A stretch of DNA of 64,000 nt from Agarivorans litoreus (lineage in GTDB: Bacteria; Pseudomonadota; Gammaproteobacteria; Enterobacterales; Celerinatantimonadaceae): NCBI RefSeq assembly GCF_019649015.1, contig NZ_BLPI01000001.1:825501-889500 (forward strand), read 5' to 3'. The notes beneath the pieces are model-generated. The model had not been told where the DNA came from and did no database searches. It saw only the letters and a program-made list of their open reading frames with translations. Below, in pieces: positions 38,269 to 47,364 of this stretch. Each line of letters opens with the position of its first letter. Position 1 is the first letter of the stretch. A program made the translations under genes and the position numbers.

Positions 38269-38619
38269 TTATTCTCGAAAATGACACACCGAGCGATACA
38301 TTCGCCGAGGAGGCGGAATAGTAGGTTTAAGAAAGGTTTGAAAAGCGCTTAAGTGAGGCAGGATTACCAGCGCTAAAGCTGCAAATAGCACTACTACAAA
38401 CACTTGCTCTAAGGTTTGAATGTACTGCTTAAGTAGATGTTCGGTAAAGTGACAGCTTTGCTCATTTAATGCCTGGCTGGAAAAGCTTTGTTCATCCGCT
38501 AAATGCGCACTGGGGCAAGTGACACTCAAGCCAAGATTTTTGGCTAAACAGGTAGCCAATAGCACTGCCAGCAGCAGTAAAGTAATTTTAGCTTTAAAAG
38601 TAGTGCGCTTAAAAAACAT
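38269..38619 (-). CDS. Small membrane protein heading the scs operon
   Basis: 116 residues with a hydrophobic segment near the N-terminus (about 11-27), Cys residues in 'TCPSAHL' and 'QSCHF', a second helix (about 72-92), and a tail 'PPPRRMYRSVCHFRE'. That tail resembles small proteins I have seen next to copper and thiol genes, though I cannot name a family. It is 36 bp upstream of scsB on the same strand, so it is probably co-expressed. An ScsA-like role is a guess. Confidence 0.6.
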   Translation of the reverse strand: MFFKRTTFKAKITLLLLAVLLATCLAKNLGLSVTCPSAHLADEQSFSSQALNEQSCHFTEHLLKQYIQTLEQVFVVVLFAALALVILPHLSAFQTFLKPTIPPPRRMYRSVCHFRE

Positions 38620-38850
38620 GGCTTGGGATTAACAAAGTCATGTTCTTCTTTTACTGATACTCGCTATAAATTACAAGTAATACCAGCAAAATTGGTCAAC
38701 AAAATGTCAGTGGGATAACGCTTAAAATAAAACATCATCCCTGAAGAACTAACTGCTATAAAAGAATGTAATGTAGCAACATTATTTTAAGCTATGCTAT
38801 TGCCACGCAATTAGCTTGTGAAGATTTCAGTGAGATTAAGCAAACATGCC

Positions 38851-39117
38851 TAGGGTCTGTTGATCTTTGCTGATGGTTTTTTGCAGCAATTTATTAGCCA
38901 TTTAGGCAAGGCAGTGAGTGTGCCGTTAAGTGGGCTTAATAATCACTCGCTAACGCTGAATAAATGGCTAAGAAATGCAGCCCGAAGGGTTCGGATAAGC
39001 GAACGTTACTCTTTGTTAAGCACTTCTTGTTTAGCCCACTAGGCTTCTAAGTGCTCGCCGCGATTAAAGCCCGCTTATCTCGAACAAAATTGCAACACCA
39101 AAGATCAACAGACCCTA
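38851..39117. mobile_element. MITE-like element with 19-bp perfect inverted repeats
   Basis: TAGGGTCTGTTGATCTTTG at 38851-38869 is the exact reverse complement of 39099-39117. The outermost TA on each side could be the target duplication, leaving about 263 bp. The interior has no transposase; a 60-codon ORF inside it looks accidental. It lies between the scs operon and a chemoreceptor gene. Size, ends and lack of coding fit a miniature element mobilised by a transposase elsewhere. Confidence 0.8.
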
Positions 39118-39206
39118 ATAATCATCGGCACAAATCCAAAAGAACTTTCACCGATGAGTTACCAAGTTGCTATGCCGCAGTATGCTCTAACTCACTACTA
39201 TACCAC

Positions 39207-41243
39207 CTAGCTAAATTGTGCCACCTGTTGCTGCAGCTCTTGCGACAGAGTTTGCAACTGGGTAGCGCTACTGGCTGTTTGCGCCGCAGTATTTCGGCTA
39301 TCACTGGTAAGGTTGCTAATCTGCGAGGCATTGGCAGCAATTTCTTGCGACACCTGTGCTTGTTGCTCGGTAGTAGCAGCAATGGTTTCCGACTGGCTAG
39401 CAATACTGGTAACTTGCTCGGTAATGCCATTTAAGGCTTCACCAGTTTGCGCTGCATGCTCGGTAAAAAACTCACCGCGCTTTTGGCTTTCGCTCATCAT
39501 GCTCACCGCATTGCTAGTGCTTGATTGCAACTTGGCGATAATGGTTTCCACTTCTTTAACCGATTCTTGTGTTCGTTGGGCAAGCGTTCTAACTTCATCT
39601 GCAACTACTGCAAATCCGCGCCCTTGCTCACCGGCTCGCGCCGCTTCAATAGCTGCATTAAGCGCTAATAAGTTGGTTTGATCGGCAATATCGTTGATCA
39701 TCTTGGTAACGTCTTGAATGTTGTTACTTTCTTTACCCACTAACTCAATGGCCTCGGCCGAGGATTTTAGTTGGTCATTAAGTAAGTCGATCTCTGCCAC
39801 CATTCGTGCGACCAGTTTTGCCCCTTGCTGAGTATTACCATCAGCAGCGCGCACACTGCTAGCAATGTCTTCAACCTGTTCAGCTACCGACGCCGCAGAG
39901 GATGACATTTCTTCAATAGCCGCTGCTACTTGGTCAACCTGCGCTTGCTGATTTTCCAACTGGCCTAGGCTATGCTCAGCATCTTGATAAACACCGCTTG
40001 AGCGCTCTTGCAAAGCACTACTGGTATCTCTAATACTTCCGACTAACTCATTAAGTTTGCTGGCCATTTCTTTGGCGCCAGCACTAAGTTGCTCCACTTC
40101 GTTACGAGACTCCGCTCGGCCATCTTGGAAAGTAACGCTAATTTCACCATTACCCATGCGCTGCATGTTTTCGCTTAATACTTCTAAGGGTTTAGTCATT
40201 TGTTTTAATAACAAGGCCAAACCCAGTAATACAACTACCGCTACCGAAATCGACACTAAAGCAATAAGCACCAGTAAATCGCGGCTAGCTTTGGTAATTT
40301 CACTAACAAAGGTGCCACCCAGTATTTTCCAATTCCAACCTGGTACTTCGGCAAACACTAAGTATTTTTCACCTACCACGCCATTGTATTGGTAAGGATA
40401 AAACAGACGACCAGAAGGCTGCTTAAAGATTTCTTTAAATGGCTGGTTACCATCGTAATCACGACGATCAATAATCGACTCGCCTGGTTTAATTTCTGGG
40501 TGTAATAAGTAATTACCGAGTAAATGGCTAGCATCGTTGTTTACCACAATGGTGTAACCGGTATCACCCCATTTTATTTGCGAAAGGTTATCAAAGATTT
40601 CTTCTGTAGCTTGATTGATTGGTACCCCAATAAAACTTAAGGCGGCTACTTTGCCCTGCTGGTTTTTTATCGGCTTATAGTAAGTGAGATAATCTTTTCC
40701 AAATAAGGTAACTTTTGCATGAAAGGCTTGACCACTTACCAAAGTGCTATAGCCAGGGTGATTTAAACCTAACTTGGTGCCAACAGCGCGCTGAGCTTGG
40801 CTATTTTTTAATGAGGTGCTAACCCGCACAAAATCGTCACCAGAGGCACTAAACAAAGTAGCAACCGCGCCTGTATCGGCGGTAAAACGGTCTACATAGC
40901 GGTTATTACCAATAAGTGAAGCTCCGCGAATATGAACATCTTTAACGCTAAACTGCTCAAATTGAACAGTGCGTTCAGCCACTTCTACGCCACTTAAATA
41001 GCCATTTCGAAAGGTAGCTTCTAAATCCTGGGCTCGCTCTAAATAAGACGCAAATTGCCCTTCAACCATAGAAGCAACCGCTTTTACTTTTGACTCATGA
41101 TCAGCCATCGCTTGTTCAAACAGCGCTTTAGAGGCTTTGTTGTATACCAGCGCCGCCATTAAACCCAAACCTAACAAAATGATCAGGCCAATAACTAACT
41201 GCAACTGCAATGAGATACTGCGACTTTTAAACCCACTAATCAT
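39207..41243 (-). CDS. Methyl-accepting chemotaxis protein with Cache sensor
   Basis: 678 residues. Membrane helix 1 is at about 13-35. A periplasmic sensor follows with Cache-type sequence ('[20 protein letters not shown]', '[16 protein letters not shown]'), probably a single Cache 3 domain of a Cache 3/2 fusion. Then come membrane helix 2, HAMP, and the signalling hairpin with tip '[20 protein letters not shown]'. It probably senses a small organic acid. No che genes are adjacent. No pentapeptide tether for CheR is seen at the C-terminus ('[10 protein letters not shown]'). Confidence 0.92.
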   Translation of the reverse strand: MISGFKSRSISLQLQLVIGLIILLGLGLMAALVYNKASKALFEQAMADHESKVKAVASMVEGQFASYLERAQDLEATFRNGYLSGVEVAERTVQFEQFSVKDVHIRGASLIGNNRYVDRFTADTGAVATLFSASGDDFVRVSTSLKNSQAQRAVGTKLGLNHPGYSTLVSGQAFHAKVTLFGKDYLTYYKPIKNQQGKVAALSFIGVPINQATEEIFDNLSQIKWGDTGYTIVVNNDASHLLGNYLLHPEIKPGESIIDRRDYDGNQPFKEIFKQPSGRLFYPYQYNGVVGEKYLVFAEVPGWNWKILGGTFVSEITKASRDLLVLIALVSISVAVVVLLGLALLLKQMTKPLEVLSENMQRMGNGEISVTFQDGRAESRNEVEQLSAGAKEMASKLNELVGSIRDTSSALQERSSGVYQDAEHSLGQLENQQAQVDQVAAAIEEMSSSAASVAEQVEDIASSVRAADGNTQQGAKLVARMVAEIDLLNDQLKSSAEAIELVGKESNNIQDVTKMINDIADQTNLLALNAAIEAARAGEQGRGFAVVADEVRTLAQRTQESVKEVETIIAKLQSSTSNAVSMMSESQKRGEFFTEHAAQTGEALNGITEQVTSIASQSETIAATTEQQAQVSQEIAANASQISNLTSDSRNTAAQTASSATQLQTLSQELQQQVAQFS

Positions 41244-41496
41244 GCCAAACTCCCTTTCATAAAATTGACTAAAAAGTCAACAATTCACTTGCTAAAGCTA
41301 ATTTAAGCAAAACAACTGGTCAAGTAAATATCACAAACGCATCACAGGAGCTTTCCTTGTTTTATATCAACAAGCGCTCTACACGGGCATTTTTTGTCAA
41401 TAAGTGCAATGTTTTATCAGCGAGAAGGCTCACAAAAACGATTATATGACAATTGCATAAGATAACGTTTTACTAACATATTTAGGGGGGTAATAA

Positions 41497-41521
41497 CCAA
41501 AGCAGCTGGATGCTGCTTTGG
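41497..41521 (-). terminator. Terminator after DUF302 gene
   Basis: Perfect 10-bp stem CCAAAGCAGC (41497-41506) / GCTGCTTTGG (41512-41521) with loop TGGAT. In the minus direction it is followed by TTATTACC. It lies 19 bp after the stop codon at 41540. Confidence 0.65.
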
Positions 41522-41539
41522 CTAAATAAGATAAAAGAA

Positions 41540-42007
41540 TTAGTTGGCTGCGGCCTTGCTTATTGCGGCTAGTGCACCAGAAACTTTGCCAAACACAGGA
41601 TCGCAACCAGCTACTTGGTGACGCTTAGCGAGATACTCAGGATCGTTATAAGAAATCCATACTTTACCGGCTTCATCTTGCCAAATAAGTGCTTTTTGCG
41701 GCAAATCTAAGGCAATCAGCTGTTGGCACTTCATTAAAGGAGAACCAACCTTAGGGTTACCAAATATAATCAATTGAGTATCTCTAAGCTCAATACCCAC
41801 TTTCTCTGCGCCATCAGAATGCTTAACTTGGTTAAACACTGTCATGCCTTTCTGTTCAAGTATTGCTAGCATACGTTCTGCTGTTTGGCTTACATCGTGT
41901 TGGCTCGCCACACTAATCACACCATCGCTGGTAGCACTTACCACACCCGACATCATCAACATGGTAGCGCTAACAAGCCCTCGTTTTATCGCTCTAACAC
42001 TCAGCAT
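41540..42007 (-). CDS. DUF302 domain protein, exported
   Basis: 155 residues with a signal peptide ('MLSVRAIKRGLVSATMLMMS') and the DUF302 fold: 'VSQTAERMLAILEQKGMTVF', 'LRDTQLIIFGNPKVGSPLM' and 'PQKALIWQDEAGKVWISYND'. DUF302 proteins are small, often periplasmic, and have no established biochemical role. Some are linked to oxidative or copper stress by context. It lies near a MarR regulator but is separated by about 150 bp and has its own terminator. Confidence 0.85.
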   Translation of the reverse strand: MLSVRAIKRGLVSATMLMMSGVVSATSDGVISVASQHDVSQTAERMLAILEQKGMTVFNQVKHSDGAEKVGIELRDTQLIIFGNPKVGSPLMKCQQLIALDLPQKALIWQDEAGKVWISYNDPEYLAKRHQVAGCDPVFGKVSGALAAISKAAAN

Positions 42008-42163
42008 AAAAACTCCTATTTTCAGCAGAATAAGTAACTTACTATCTAACTAAGTTATCGCTTTCTAGCCAAGTCTAGTTCAATTATTAGCTTTATCACA
42101 CTTACTCTGTTGGTTGCTGCTAACTCAGGCTTTGTAGGCAAGATAAGATATTAGGTTGCTAGC

Positions 42164-42598
42164 TTAACGGCCCATCTCGTTTAGGTTCCCCACCATAAGC
42201 TTTGCTAGCTTCTCAAATTCCTCAATTTGCTGATCGCTCAGGTTTTGACACATTTGGCTTTGCACTTTGCTTTGGGTCTCTTTAATTAAGCTTGCCAGCG
42301 CTTGCCCCTCATCGGTGAGAGACAAGAGCTGGCTGCGTTTATCTTCTGGGTTGGCGGTTTTTCTCAGCCAATCTTTTTCAATCATTTCTTTTAGCAAACG
42401 GGCGATTTGCGCTTTATCGCGAGAAAAGTGATTAACAATGTCGTTAGCCGTGCAATGGTGGCTTGCGGCAATAAAACTTAAACAACTCACATGCATGGCA
42501 TTTAAGCCTAGCTGTTGGGCTTTTAAGCCAGAGCGCATAGCGATTCGATATGCTTGAACCAGAGCAAAAACCGAATCAGAAATTGATTGCTGTTTCAT
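42164..42598 (-). CDS. MarR-family transcriptional regulator
   Basis: 144 residues with the winged helix-turn-helix 'CTANDIVNHFSRDKAQIARL' and the wing 'RKTANPEDKRSQLLSLTDEG'. It is divergent from the siderophore-interacting protein gene with a 93-bp intergenic gap. It probably binds there and controls both genes. 'ATAGTTGATTTTATCAACCTAT' around 42640 contains the inverted pair TTGAT/ATCAA, a candidate operator. The ligand is unknown. Confidence 0.9.
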   Translation of the reverse strand: MKQQSISDSVFALVQAYRIAMRSGLKAQQLGLNAMHVSCLSFIAASHHCTANDIVNHFSRDKAQIARLLKEMIEKDWLRKTANPEDKRSQLLSLTDEGQALASLIKETQSKVQSQMCQNLSDQQIEEFEKLAKLMVGNLNEMGR

Positions 42599-42691
42599 AA
42601 GACCTCAAATATTAGTTGACTAAGTCTACCTTTAAAAATATAGTTGATTTTATCAACCTATTAAACAATGTACAAGCCATTAGGAGTAACG

Positions 42692-43423
42692 ATGAAGCCA
42701 AAAATGTATCCCGTTCAGGTATCACAGCTTATCCCACTCTCTCCTCACCTACTGCGGATTGTAGTGAAAGGCAGCAGTCTTAAACGCTTTCCTGAATCTA
42801 AGGAAGGGGCGCACGTGAAGGTGATATTGCCAAACAGCGATGGTTCAAAACCTAAAATGCGCTCCTACACCATTCGTTGGTTTAACTCGGCGAGCCAAGA
42901 GCTTGCTTTAGATTTTGTAATAAATCGGCACAGCGGGCCAGCGACTAACTGGGCGAGCCAAGCAAAGCTAGGTGAGCATTTAAGCATTGCTGGCCCTGGG
43001 CAACTAAAGCTGACCCAGTTTAATCATCACAGTTATTTGCTACTGGGGGATATTACCTCGGTTAACGCCATTAATGGTTATGTGCCAAGGCTTAACCCAC
43101 AAGCCGACCTTAGAGTAATAATCGCCGTTCCCACTCGTGCCGACATTGTAGAGCTAGACTATTACACTGCGGAGAACACCCACTGGTATATTGAAGATGA
43201 AGCAAGTATTAGCTTTGCAGAGCAAGTGCAAACAATCGCCGCAGGTATGGCTAGCGATAGTCACATATTTATGGGCTTAGAAGCCTCGCAGATCCGCACT
43301 TTACGGCCAATGTTGCAGCAAGACTTAGGTTTTGATCGCCTAAACACCTTTGCAGTAGGTTATTGGAAACAAGGCGTAGATGCCGATCGCTTTGGCGCAC
43401 AAAAAAAAGCGGCTCCCTTGTAG
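42692..43423 (+). CDS. Siderophore-interacting protein (flavin reductase)
   Basis: About 243 residues from ATG 42692, which follows AGGAGTAACG; the frame extends back to 42668. It contains the FAD-binding module 'PHLLRIVVKGSSLKRFP' and 'MRSYTIRWFNSASQELALDF', and an NAD(P)H-binding half ending 'FAVGYWKQGVDADRFG'. Such proteins reduce ferric siderophores in the cytoplasm. It is encoded opposite a MarR regulator rather than Fur-linked transport genes, so a role in other flavin-dependent reductions is possible. Confidence 0.85.
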   Translation: MKPKMYPVQVSQLIPLSPHLLRIVVKGSSLKRFPESKEGAHVKVILPNSDGSKPKMRSYTIRWFNSASQELALDFVINRHSGPATNWASQAKLGEHLSIAGPGQLKLTQFNHHSYLLLGDITSVNAINGYVPRLNPQADLRVIIAVPTRADIVELDYYTAENTHWYIEDEASISFAEQVQTIAAGMASDSHIFMGLEASQIRTLRPMLQQDLGFDRLNTFAVGYWKQGVDADRFGAQKKAAPL

Positions 43424-43434
43424 CCGCTTCCTTT
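43407..43434 (+). terminator. Terminator overlapping the end of the SIP gene
   Basis: Stem AAGCGGCT (43407-43414) / AGCCGCTT (43422-43429), with A8 before and CCTTTT after. The stop codon lies inside the loop. Confidence 0.8.
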
Positions 43435-43481
43435 TACTCTATTGAAGTTATTCACTGAGCCTATAAATCAATGACTAGCGC

Positions 43482-44342
43482 TTAAGGCAATTTACAGCTT
43501 TCTTCTAAGGTACTTGGCAAGCGGTAGATACGTGATGAATCAACGTCAAGCCCATCCCCCACTATCAGCCAGCCACTTTCAACAGTCACTAACTTCCATT
43601 GTATTTGTTGCCAGCTTAACCAGTGTGGTGGCTGCGTAAGTGCTTGCTTGGCATCTTCTGGCAAGGTTTGGGCGAGTTGTAATTCCAACTGCTCAAATGA
43701 GTAAGCGCTTAGCGCCTGCTCCACACACTGCAGAACAGCATCGCTTATGCTAATAGCAACAGCATCAGACATCTCATCACTGGGCAAAGATGAAAATGCA
43801 GCTAGTGGCTCTTCAATTGCAGCGTTCTGCTTAGCTGGTTGCACTGACTTTGCAGCAGCCTCTGCTTGTTTTTGTATCGCATCAGCCCGCGTAGTTGGTT
43901 GTTGCATGGCCTTCTGTTTGGCGATTTCTCTTCGCTCTCGCTCTGCTGCTTGAATGTCTAGTTCTCGCTGACGCAGCAGCCTTTCTTCTATTTGTTGTTT
44001 TTGCTGCTCAAGTTCTTCAGTGGCTAATTGGTTGCGCTCTATCGAAGGGCTCATTAGCTGCACATTACTTTGATAATTTATTTCACTGGGTGGCACACTA
44101 ATTTCGCTGACCAACCACCAGCCTAGTACTCCCACACAAGCCAAAGACGCAGCGCTCGCCCACCAAGGTGCAGCCGCCCAAGAGTAAGATTTAGCCTTAC
44201 GGGACTGTTTTGCCTGCTGCTTAGCCAGATTTTGAATACGTTTATCTAGCAGTTCCGAGGGTTCAAATTGGTTTAGCGCTTGCTGATAAGCTTGATCAAT
44301 TTGCTGATCGCTGGGCGCGTTACTCTTAGGTGTGTCAACCAT
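43482..44342 (-). CDS. Putative anti-sigma / membrane regulatory protein
   Basis: About 286 residues from ATG 44342, which follows GGGAGAAACATC. The cytoplasmic N-terminus is about 55 residues ('QIDQAYQQALNQFEPSELLD'), followed by a single Trp-rich membrane helix ('WWASAASLACVGVLGWWLV'). Next is a long Glu/Gln/Arg-rich coiled coil and a C-terminal domain with no known motif. One membrane pass plus overlap (8 bp) with the upstream ECF sigma gene suggests it is the cognate anti-sigma factor. I do not recognise the family by sequence. Confidence 0.65.
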   Translation of the reverse strand: MVDTPKSNAPSDQQIDQAYQQALNQFEPSELLDKRIQNLAKQQAKQSRKAKSYSWAAAPWWASAASLACVGVLGWWLVSEISVPPSEINYQSNVQLMSPSIERNQLATEELEQQKQQIEERLLRQRELDIQAAERERREIAKQKAMQQPTTRADAIQKQAEAAAKSVQPAKQNAAIEEPLAAFSSLPSDEMSDAVAISISDAVLQCVEQALSAYSFEQLELQLAQTLPEDAKQALTQPPHWLSWQQIQWKLVTVESGWLIVGDGLDVDSSRIYRLPSTLEESCKLP

Positions 44343-44910
44343 GATGTTTCTCCCAGCACTCTCGCAATTGTTGATAAGCAACCCGTATACGACTTTTTAT
44401 GGCATCAAAAGATGCATCAAGTACTTGGCTCATTTCGGCCACAGCAAGGCCCGATTGCTTTAGCATAAATACATCTTGTTGCTTACTAGGCAGTAGCTCC
44501 ACACAGCGTAATATCACTTGCTTATCAAGGCCTTGCTGATGCTCTTTCTCAGGGTTTGAAAGAGACTCCAACTCATCTACTTCTTGTTCGTCGTTATGGC
44601 TTTGCTTGCCTTGCGAGCGCCAGTAATCGGCAATTCGGCGGCGTGTAATGGTATAAAGATAGCCTCGAAAGTGCGCGATATTTTGCTCGTCATCATTAGG
44701 TACCTTGTATTGGCTAGCTTGACTAATTATCGATTCCCAAACTTCTTGAAATACTTCGTTACAGGCAGCCTCTGCCATTTTTTGCCGAATAAAACCAAAC
44801 AAGGGTTTGCGATAGCGTTGATAAAGCTGGTCAAACGCGGCTACGTCACCACGCTGACCATAATCAAGCATCAGTTGTTCATCACTGACTAAGCTCTTCA
44901 TTGTTCGCAT
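44335..44910 (-). CDS. ECF-type RNA polymerase sigma factor
   Basis: About 191 residues with region 2 ('YQRYRKPLFGFIRQKM', 'EVFQEVWESIISQA') and region 4 ('LPSKQQDVFMLKQSGLAVAEMSQVLDASFDAIKSRI'-type, over the helix-turn-helix). It lies in an operon after a VWA lipoprotein gene, overlapping its stop, and before a one-helix membrane protein. The start is uncertain among TTG 44913, ATG 44910 and ATG 44901; AAGGA sits just before the first two. The regulon is unknown, and no promoter copy was recognised upstream of the operon. Confidence 0.88.
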   Translation of the reverse strand: MRTMKSLVSDEQLMLDYGQRGDVAAFDQLYQRYRKPLFGFIRQKMAEAACNEVFQEVWESIISQASQYKVPNDDEQNIAHFRGYLYTITRRRIADYWRSQGKQSHNDEQEVDELESLSNPEKEHQQGLDKQVILRCVELLPSKQQDVFMLKQSGLAVAEMSQVLDASFDAIKSRIRVAYQQLRECWEKHHG

Positions 44911-46750
44911 CAATCCTTGCGGGTAGGGTTACCGGTAATGGTTGCACTGCATACTCTAACTCTGGCAATTGCTGCGGTTGTGGCGTAACCGGCGATTGCA
45001 AGGCTAAGGTATTGGTTAATCGCGCTAATTTAACAAACTCTGCGCGATAACCAAACTTATCTTGTCCTTTTGCAGCATTAGCCCAATCAATAATTTGCTG
45101 ATAAGCAAGCTCATCCAACTGATCATTGGCACGTAGTTTTTGGCCAAAAGCTGCTACAGCAATCGCAAAGCGGTCGTCATTATGAGCTTGCTCAAAATCA
45201 ACAAAATCTTGGCTAAACACCCGCTGCGCATACTTTTCGGAAGCTTGCGATTGCGCTTTTTTGTAACGTACTCGCACTTCGGCCAGCGCTTCATTCACCT
45301 GTGGCTTAGCCATTTTGTTTTGCTTCTGCTGCTGAAATACCAAAGGGTCAATTAAACCCGGTTTACCCACTGGGGTTATCTCGTAAATAGCCGTTACACT
45401 GTGCCCCGCGCCCATGTCGCCAGCATCTTTTTTGTCATTGTTAAAATCGGCGCGCTCAAGTTGGCGGTTCTCGTAACCCAGTAAACGGTATTCCGAGACC
45501 ATACGAGGATTAAACTCAACTTGAAACTTCACATCATGCGCCACCGTATGCAAGCTGCTACCTAATTGATCCACCAGCAGTTTTTGCGCTTCGTGCAAGG
45601 TATCAATATAACCGGCTACACCATTGCCATTATCAGCCAATTGCTCCATTAAATGGTCATTATAATTGCCTGTTCCAAAGCCAATGGTAGAGAACTGCAC
45701 ACCTGCTTTGCGCTTTTGAGTAATGCGATGTTTAAGCTCATCAATGTCGGTGATGCCTACATTAAGATCACCGTCTGACATTAAGTACACATGGTTAATG
45801 CCGCCTTCAATAAAGCCTTGCTGCGCTTGATTGTAGGCCAACTCTATGCCAGCAGAACCATTAGTTGAACCACCCGCTTGCAAGCCGTTAATGGCCGCTA
45901 CAATTTTGTGTTTATCTTTTACGCTAGTGGCAGGTAAAGCCACACCAGTGCCACTGGCATAAGTCACAATCGCCACATTATCGCTGGCTTTTAGGTTATT
46001 AAGCATCAATAACATTGATTGCTTTAACAGAGGCAGCTTTTCTTGCGATTGCATCGAGCCAGATACATCCACCAAAAACACTACATTAGCAGCTGGGCGA
46101 ATGCTGGTATCGGCTTTGTATGCGCTCACTCCAATGCGAATTAGTTGATTGTTGCTGTTCCAAGGAGAAGCGGTAAGTAAGGTATTAATCGCAATCGGCT
46201 GCTCAATGCTCAAAGCTGCATCGTTGCCAGTCGCGTAATCGTAAGAAAAGTAGTTAATAAGCTCCTCCACACGCACCGCATCTTTTGGTGGAAGTTGGCC
46301 ATTGTTGATAAAACGGCGCATGTTGGCGTAGCTGGCGCTGTCGACATCGGCACTAAAAGTAGAAACCGGTTGTTCTGCCACAGCCACTACCGATAAATCG
46401 GAAAACTTTTGGTAGTTTTCAGTGTTGCCCTGCTCGTAGTAATACGAAGAGTCGGCAAGCCCCTGCGCCGCCGCAAAGTTAGATGTTCTTGCCATTTGCA
46501 TTTGGCTAACTGCGCGCTTTTCTCGCTGATGCTTGGCGATGGGGTGCACCGCCTTAATAGACTGGTCTTGCTGCGGCCGCTGGGCTGGCTTGGTTTGCTT
46601 AACAGACTCATTCTGCTGTTGTGGTTCTACTCGTTCAACATTTGCCTGCTCATCAGCACTATATTGGCCACAGGCAACTAATGAAGAAAGGGTTAAGCCC
46701 ACAAGCACTGCACGAGCAATAGGTGAATATGAAACATGTAACTTTTGCAT
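44882..46750 (-). CDS. VWA-domain lipoprotein (YfbK-like, DUF3520)
   Basis: 622 residues: a lipoprotein signal with lipobox 'SLVACG', a Gln-rich linker, a 'von Willebrand factor N' segment ('NYQKFSDLSVVAVAEQPVST', 'MRRFINNGQLPPKDAVRVEE'), a VWA domain with the metal-site motif DVSGSMQS, and a C-terminal DUF3520-type region ('DFVDFEQAHNDDRFAIAVAA'). It is probably anchored to the inner or outer membrane facing the periplasm. First gene of the VWA-sigma-membrane protein operon, so it may be the envelope sensor or a target of that sigma factor. Confidence 0.85.
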   Translation of the reverse strand: MQKLHVSYSPIARAVLVGLTLSSLVACGQYSADEQANVERVEPQQQNESVKQTKPAQRPQQDQSIKAVHPIAKHQREKRAVSQMQMARTSNFAAAQGLADSSYYYEQGNTENYQKFSDLSVVAVAEQPVSTFSADVDSASYANMRRFINNGQLPPKDAVRVEELINYFSYDYATGNDAALSIEQPIAINTLLTASPWNSNNQLIRIGVSAYKADTSIRPAANVVFLVDVSGSMQSQEKLPLLKQSMLLMLNNLKASDNVAIVTYASGTGVALPATSVKDKHKIVAAINGLQAGGSTNGSAGIELAYNQAQQGFIEGGINHVYLMSDGDLNVGITDIDELKHRITQKRKAGVQFSTIGFGTGNYNDHLMEQLADNGNGVAGYIDTLHEAQKLLVDQLGSSLHTVAHDVKFQVEFNPRMVSEYRLLGYENRQLERADFNNDKKDAGDMGAGHSVTAIYEITPVGKPGLIDPLVFQQQKQNKMAKPQVNEALAEVRVRYKKAQSQASEKYAQRVFSQDFVDFEQAHNDDRFAIAVAAFGQKLRANDQLDELAYQQIIDWANAAKGQDKFGYRAEFVKLARLTNTLALQSPVTPQPQQLPELEYAVQPLPVTLPARIDANNEELSQ

Positions 46751-46855
46751 TTTGAATACCTTGTTAAAATCAATCTCACACAGGTAATCGCAGCAAATAA
46801 AAAAACGAGGCTAAATTAATTGAAAGATTTTGAATCTAACGTAACTCGCCTAAAT

Positions 46856-47221
46856 TTATGAAGTAAATGGGTTTCCATCATTCAATCGGCTACCGCACCA
46901 ATAGCAACTACCTCTGCGCTTTTTAACTTTGTGACCACAGTCTGGGCAATCGGTGCTGTATTCAGGATTTAGCTTCCCATCTTTAGTTCCATCACGCAGA
47001 TCTATTTCTTCCATTTTCAGCATAAGCTCTTGCTCACTAACGCCATATTTAGTTTGCAAAATTTCCCACATAGCCTGACTAGCTAAAGACAATGTGTCTA
47101 GCCTCTTCTCTAAATGGTCAAGGTCTCCAGAATGGCTTCGAGTTTTTATCTGAGCTTCTGAGGCAATAGTATTGTTTCTATTAATCTGATCTGACTGAAA
47201 CATGTTCCAGAAAAAAGCCAT
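46856..47221 (-). CDS. Small zinc-ribbon protein, unknown
   Basis: 121 residues with an N-terminal hydrophobic patch ('MAFFWNMFQSD'), a helical middle ('DHLEKRLDTLSLASQAMWE', 'LQTKYGVSEQELMLKMEEID') and a C-terminal zinc ribbon 'DCPDCGHKVKKRRGSCYWCG' (CxxC...CxxC). It stands alone between the VWA operon and ilvE. The helical part with a 'KYGVSEQEL' phrase recurs in small proteins of unknown role. No function can be assigned. Confidence 0.7.
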   Translation of the reverse strand: MAFFWNMFQSDQINRNNTIASEAQIKTRSHSGDLDHLEKRLDTLSLASQAMWEILQTKYGVSEQELMLKMEEIDLRDGTKDGKLNPEYSTDCPDCGHKVKKRRGSCYWCGSRLNDGNPFTS

Positions 47222-47316
47222 GCAATTTCCCTATTATTTACACGTAAAATCAAAACATTACAGTTTATCAACTAAGCTATCAATTCATAATGTACTTTCA
47301 AACAACTGGCTAAAAC

Positions 47317-47345
47317 AAAACAGCCCGCAAAAGCGGGCTGTTTAA
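47317..47345 (-). terminator. Terminator of ilvE
   Basis: Stem AACAGCCCGC (47319-47328) / GCGGGCTGTT (47333-47342) with an AAAA loop. It is followed in the minus direction by TTTGTTTTAG and lies 20 bp after the ilvE stop. Confidence 0.88.
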
Positions 47346-47364
47346 CATCAATGAGCTGTTTAGC

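Noticed and set aside
38860-39042. 60-residue ORF inside the MITE-like element
   Set aside because: Starts in the terminal repeat, no ribosome site and no transposase motif.
41497-41521. Strong hairpin as a small RNA
   Set aside because: Position right after the DUF302 stop is better explained by transcription termination.
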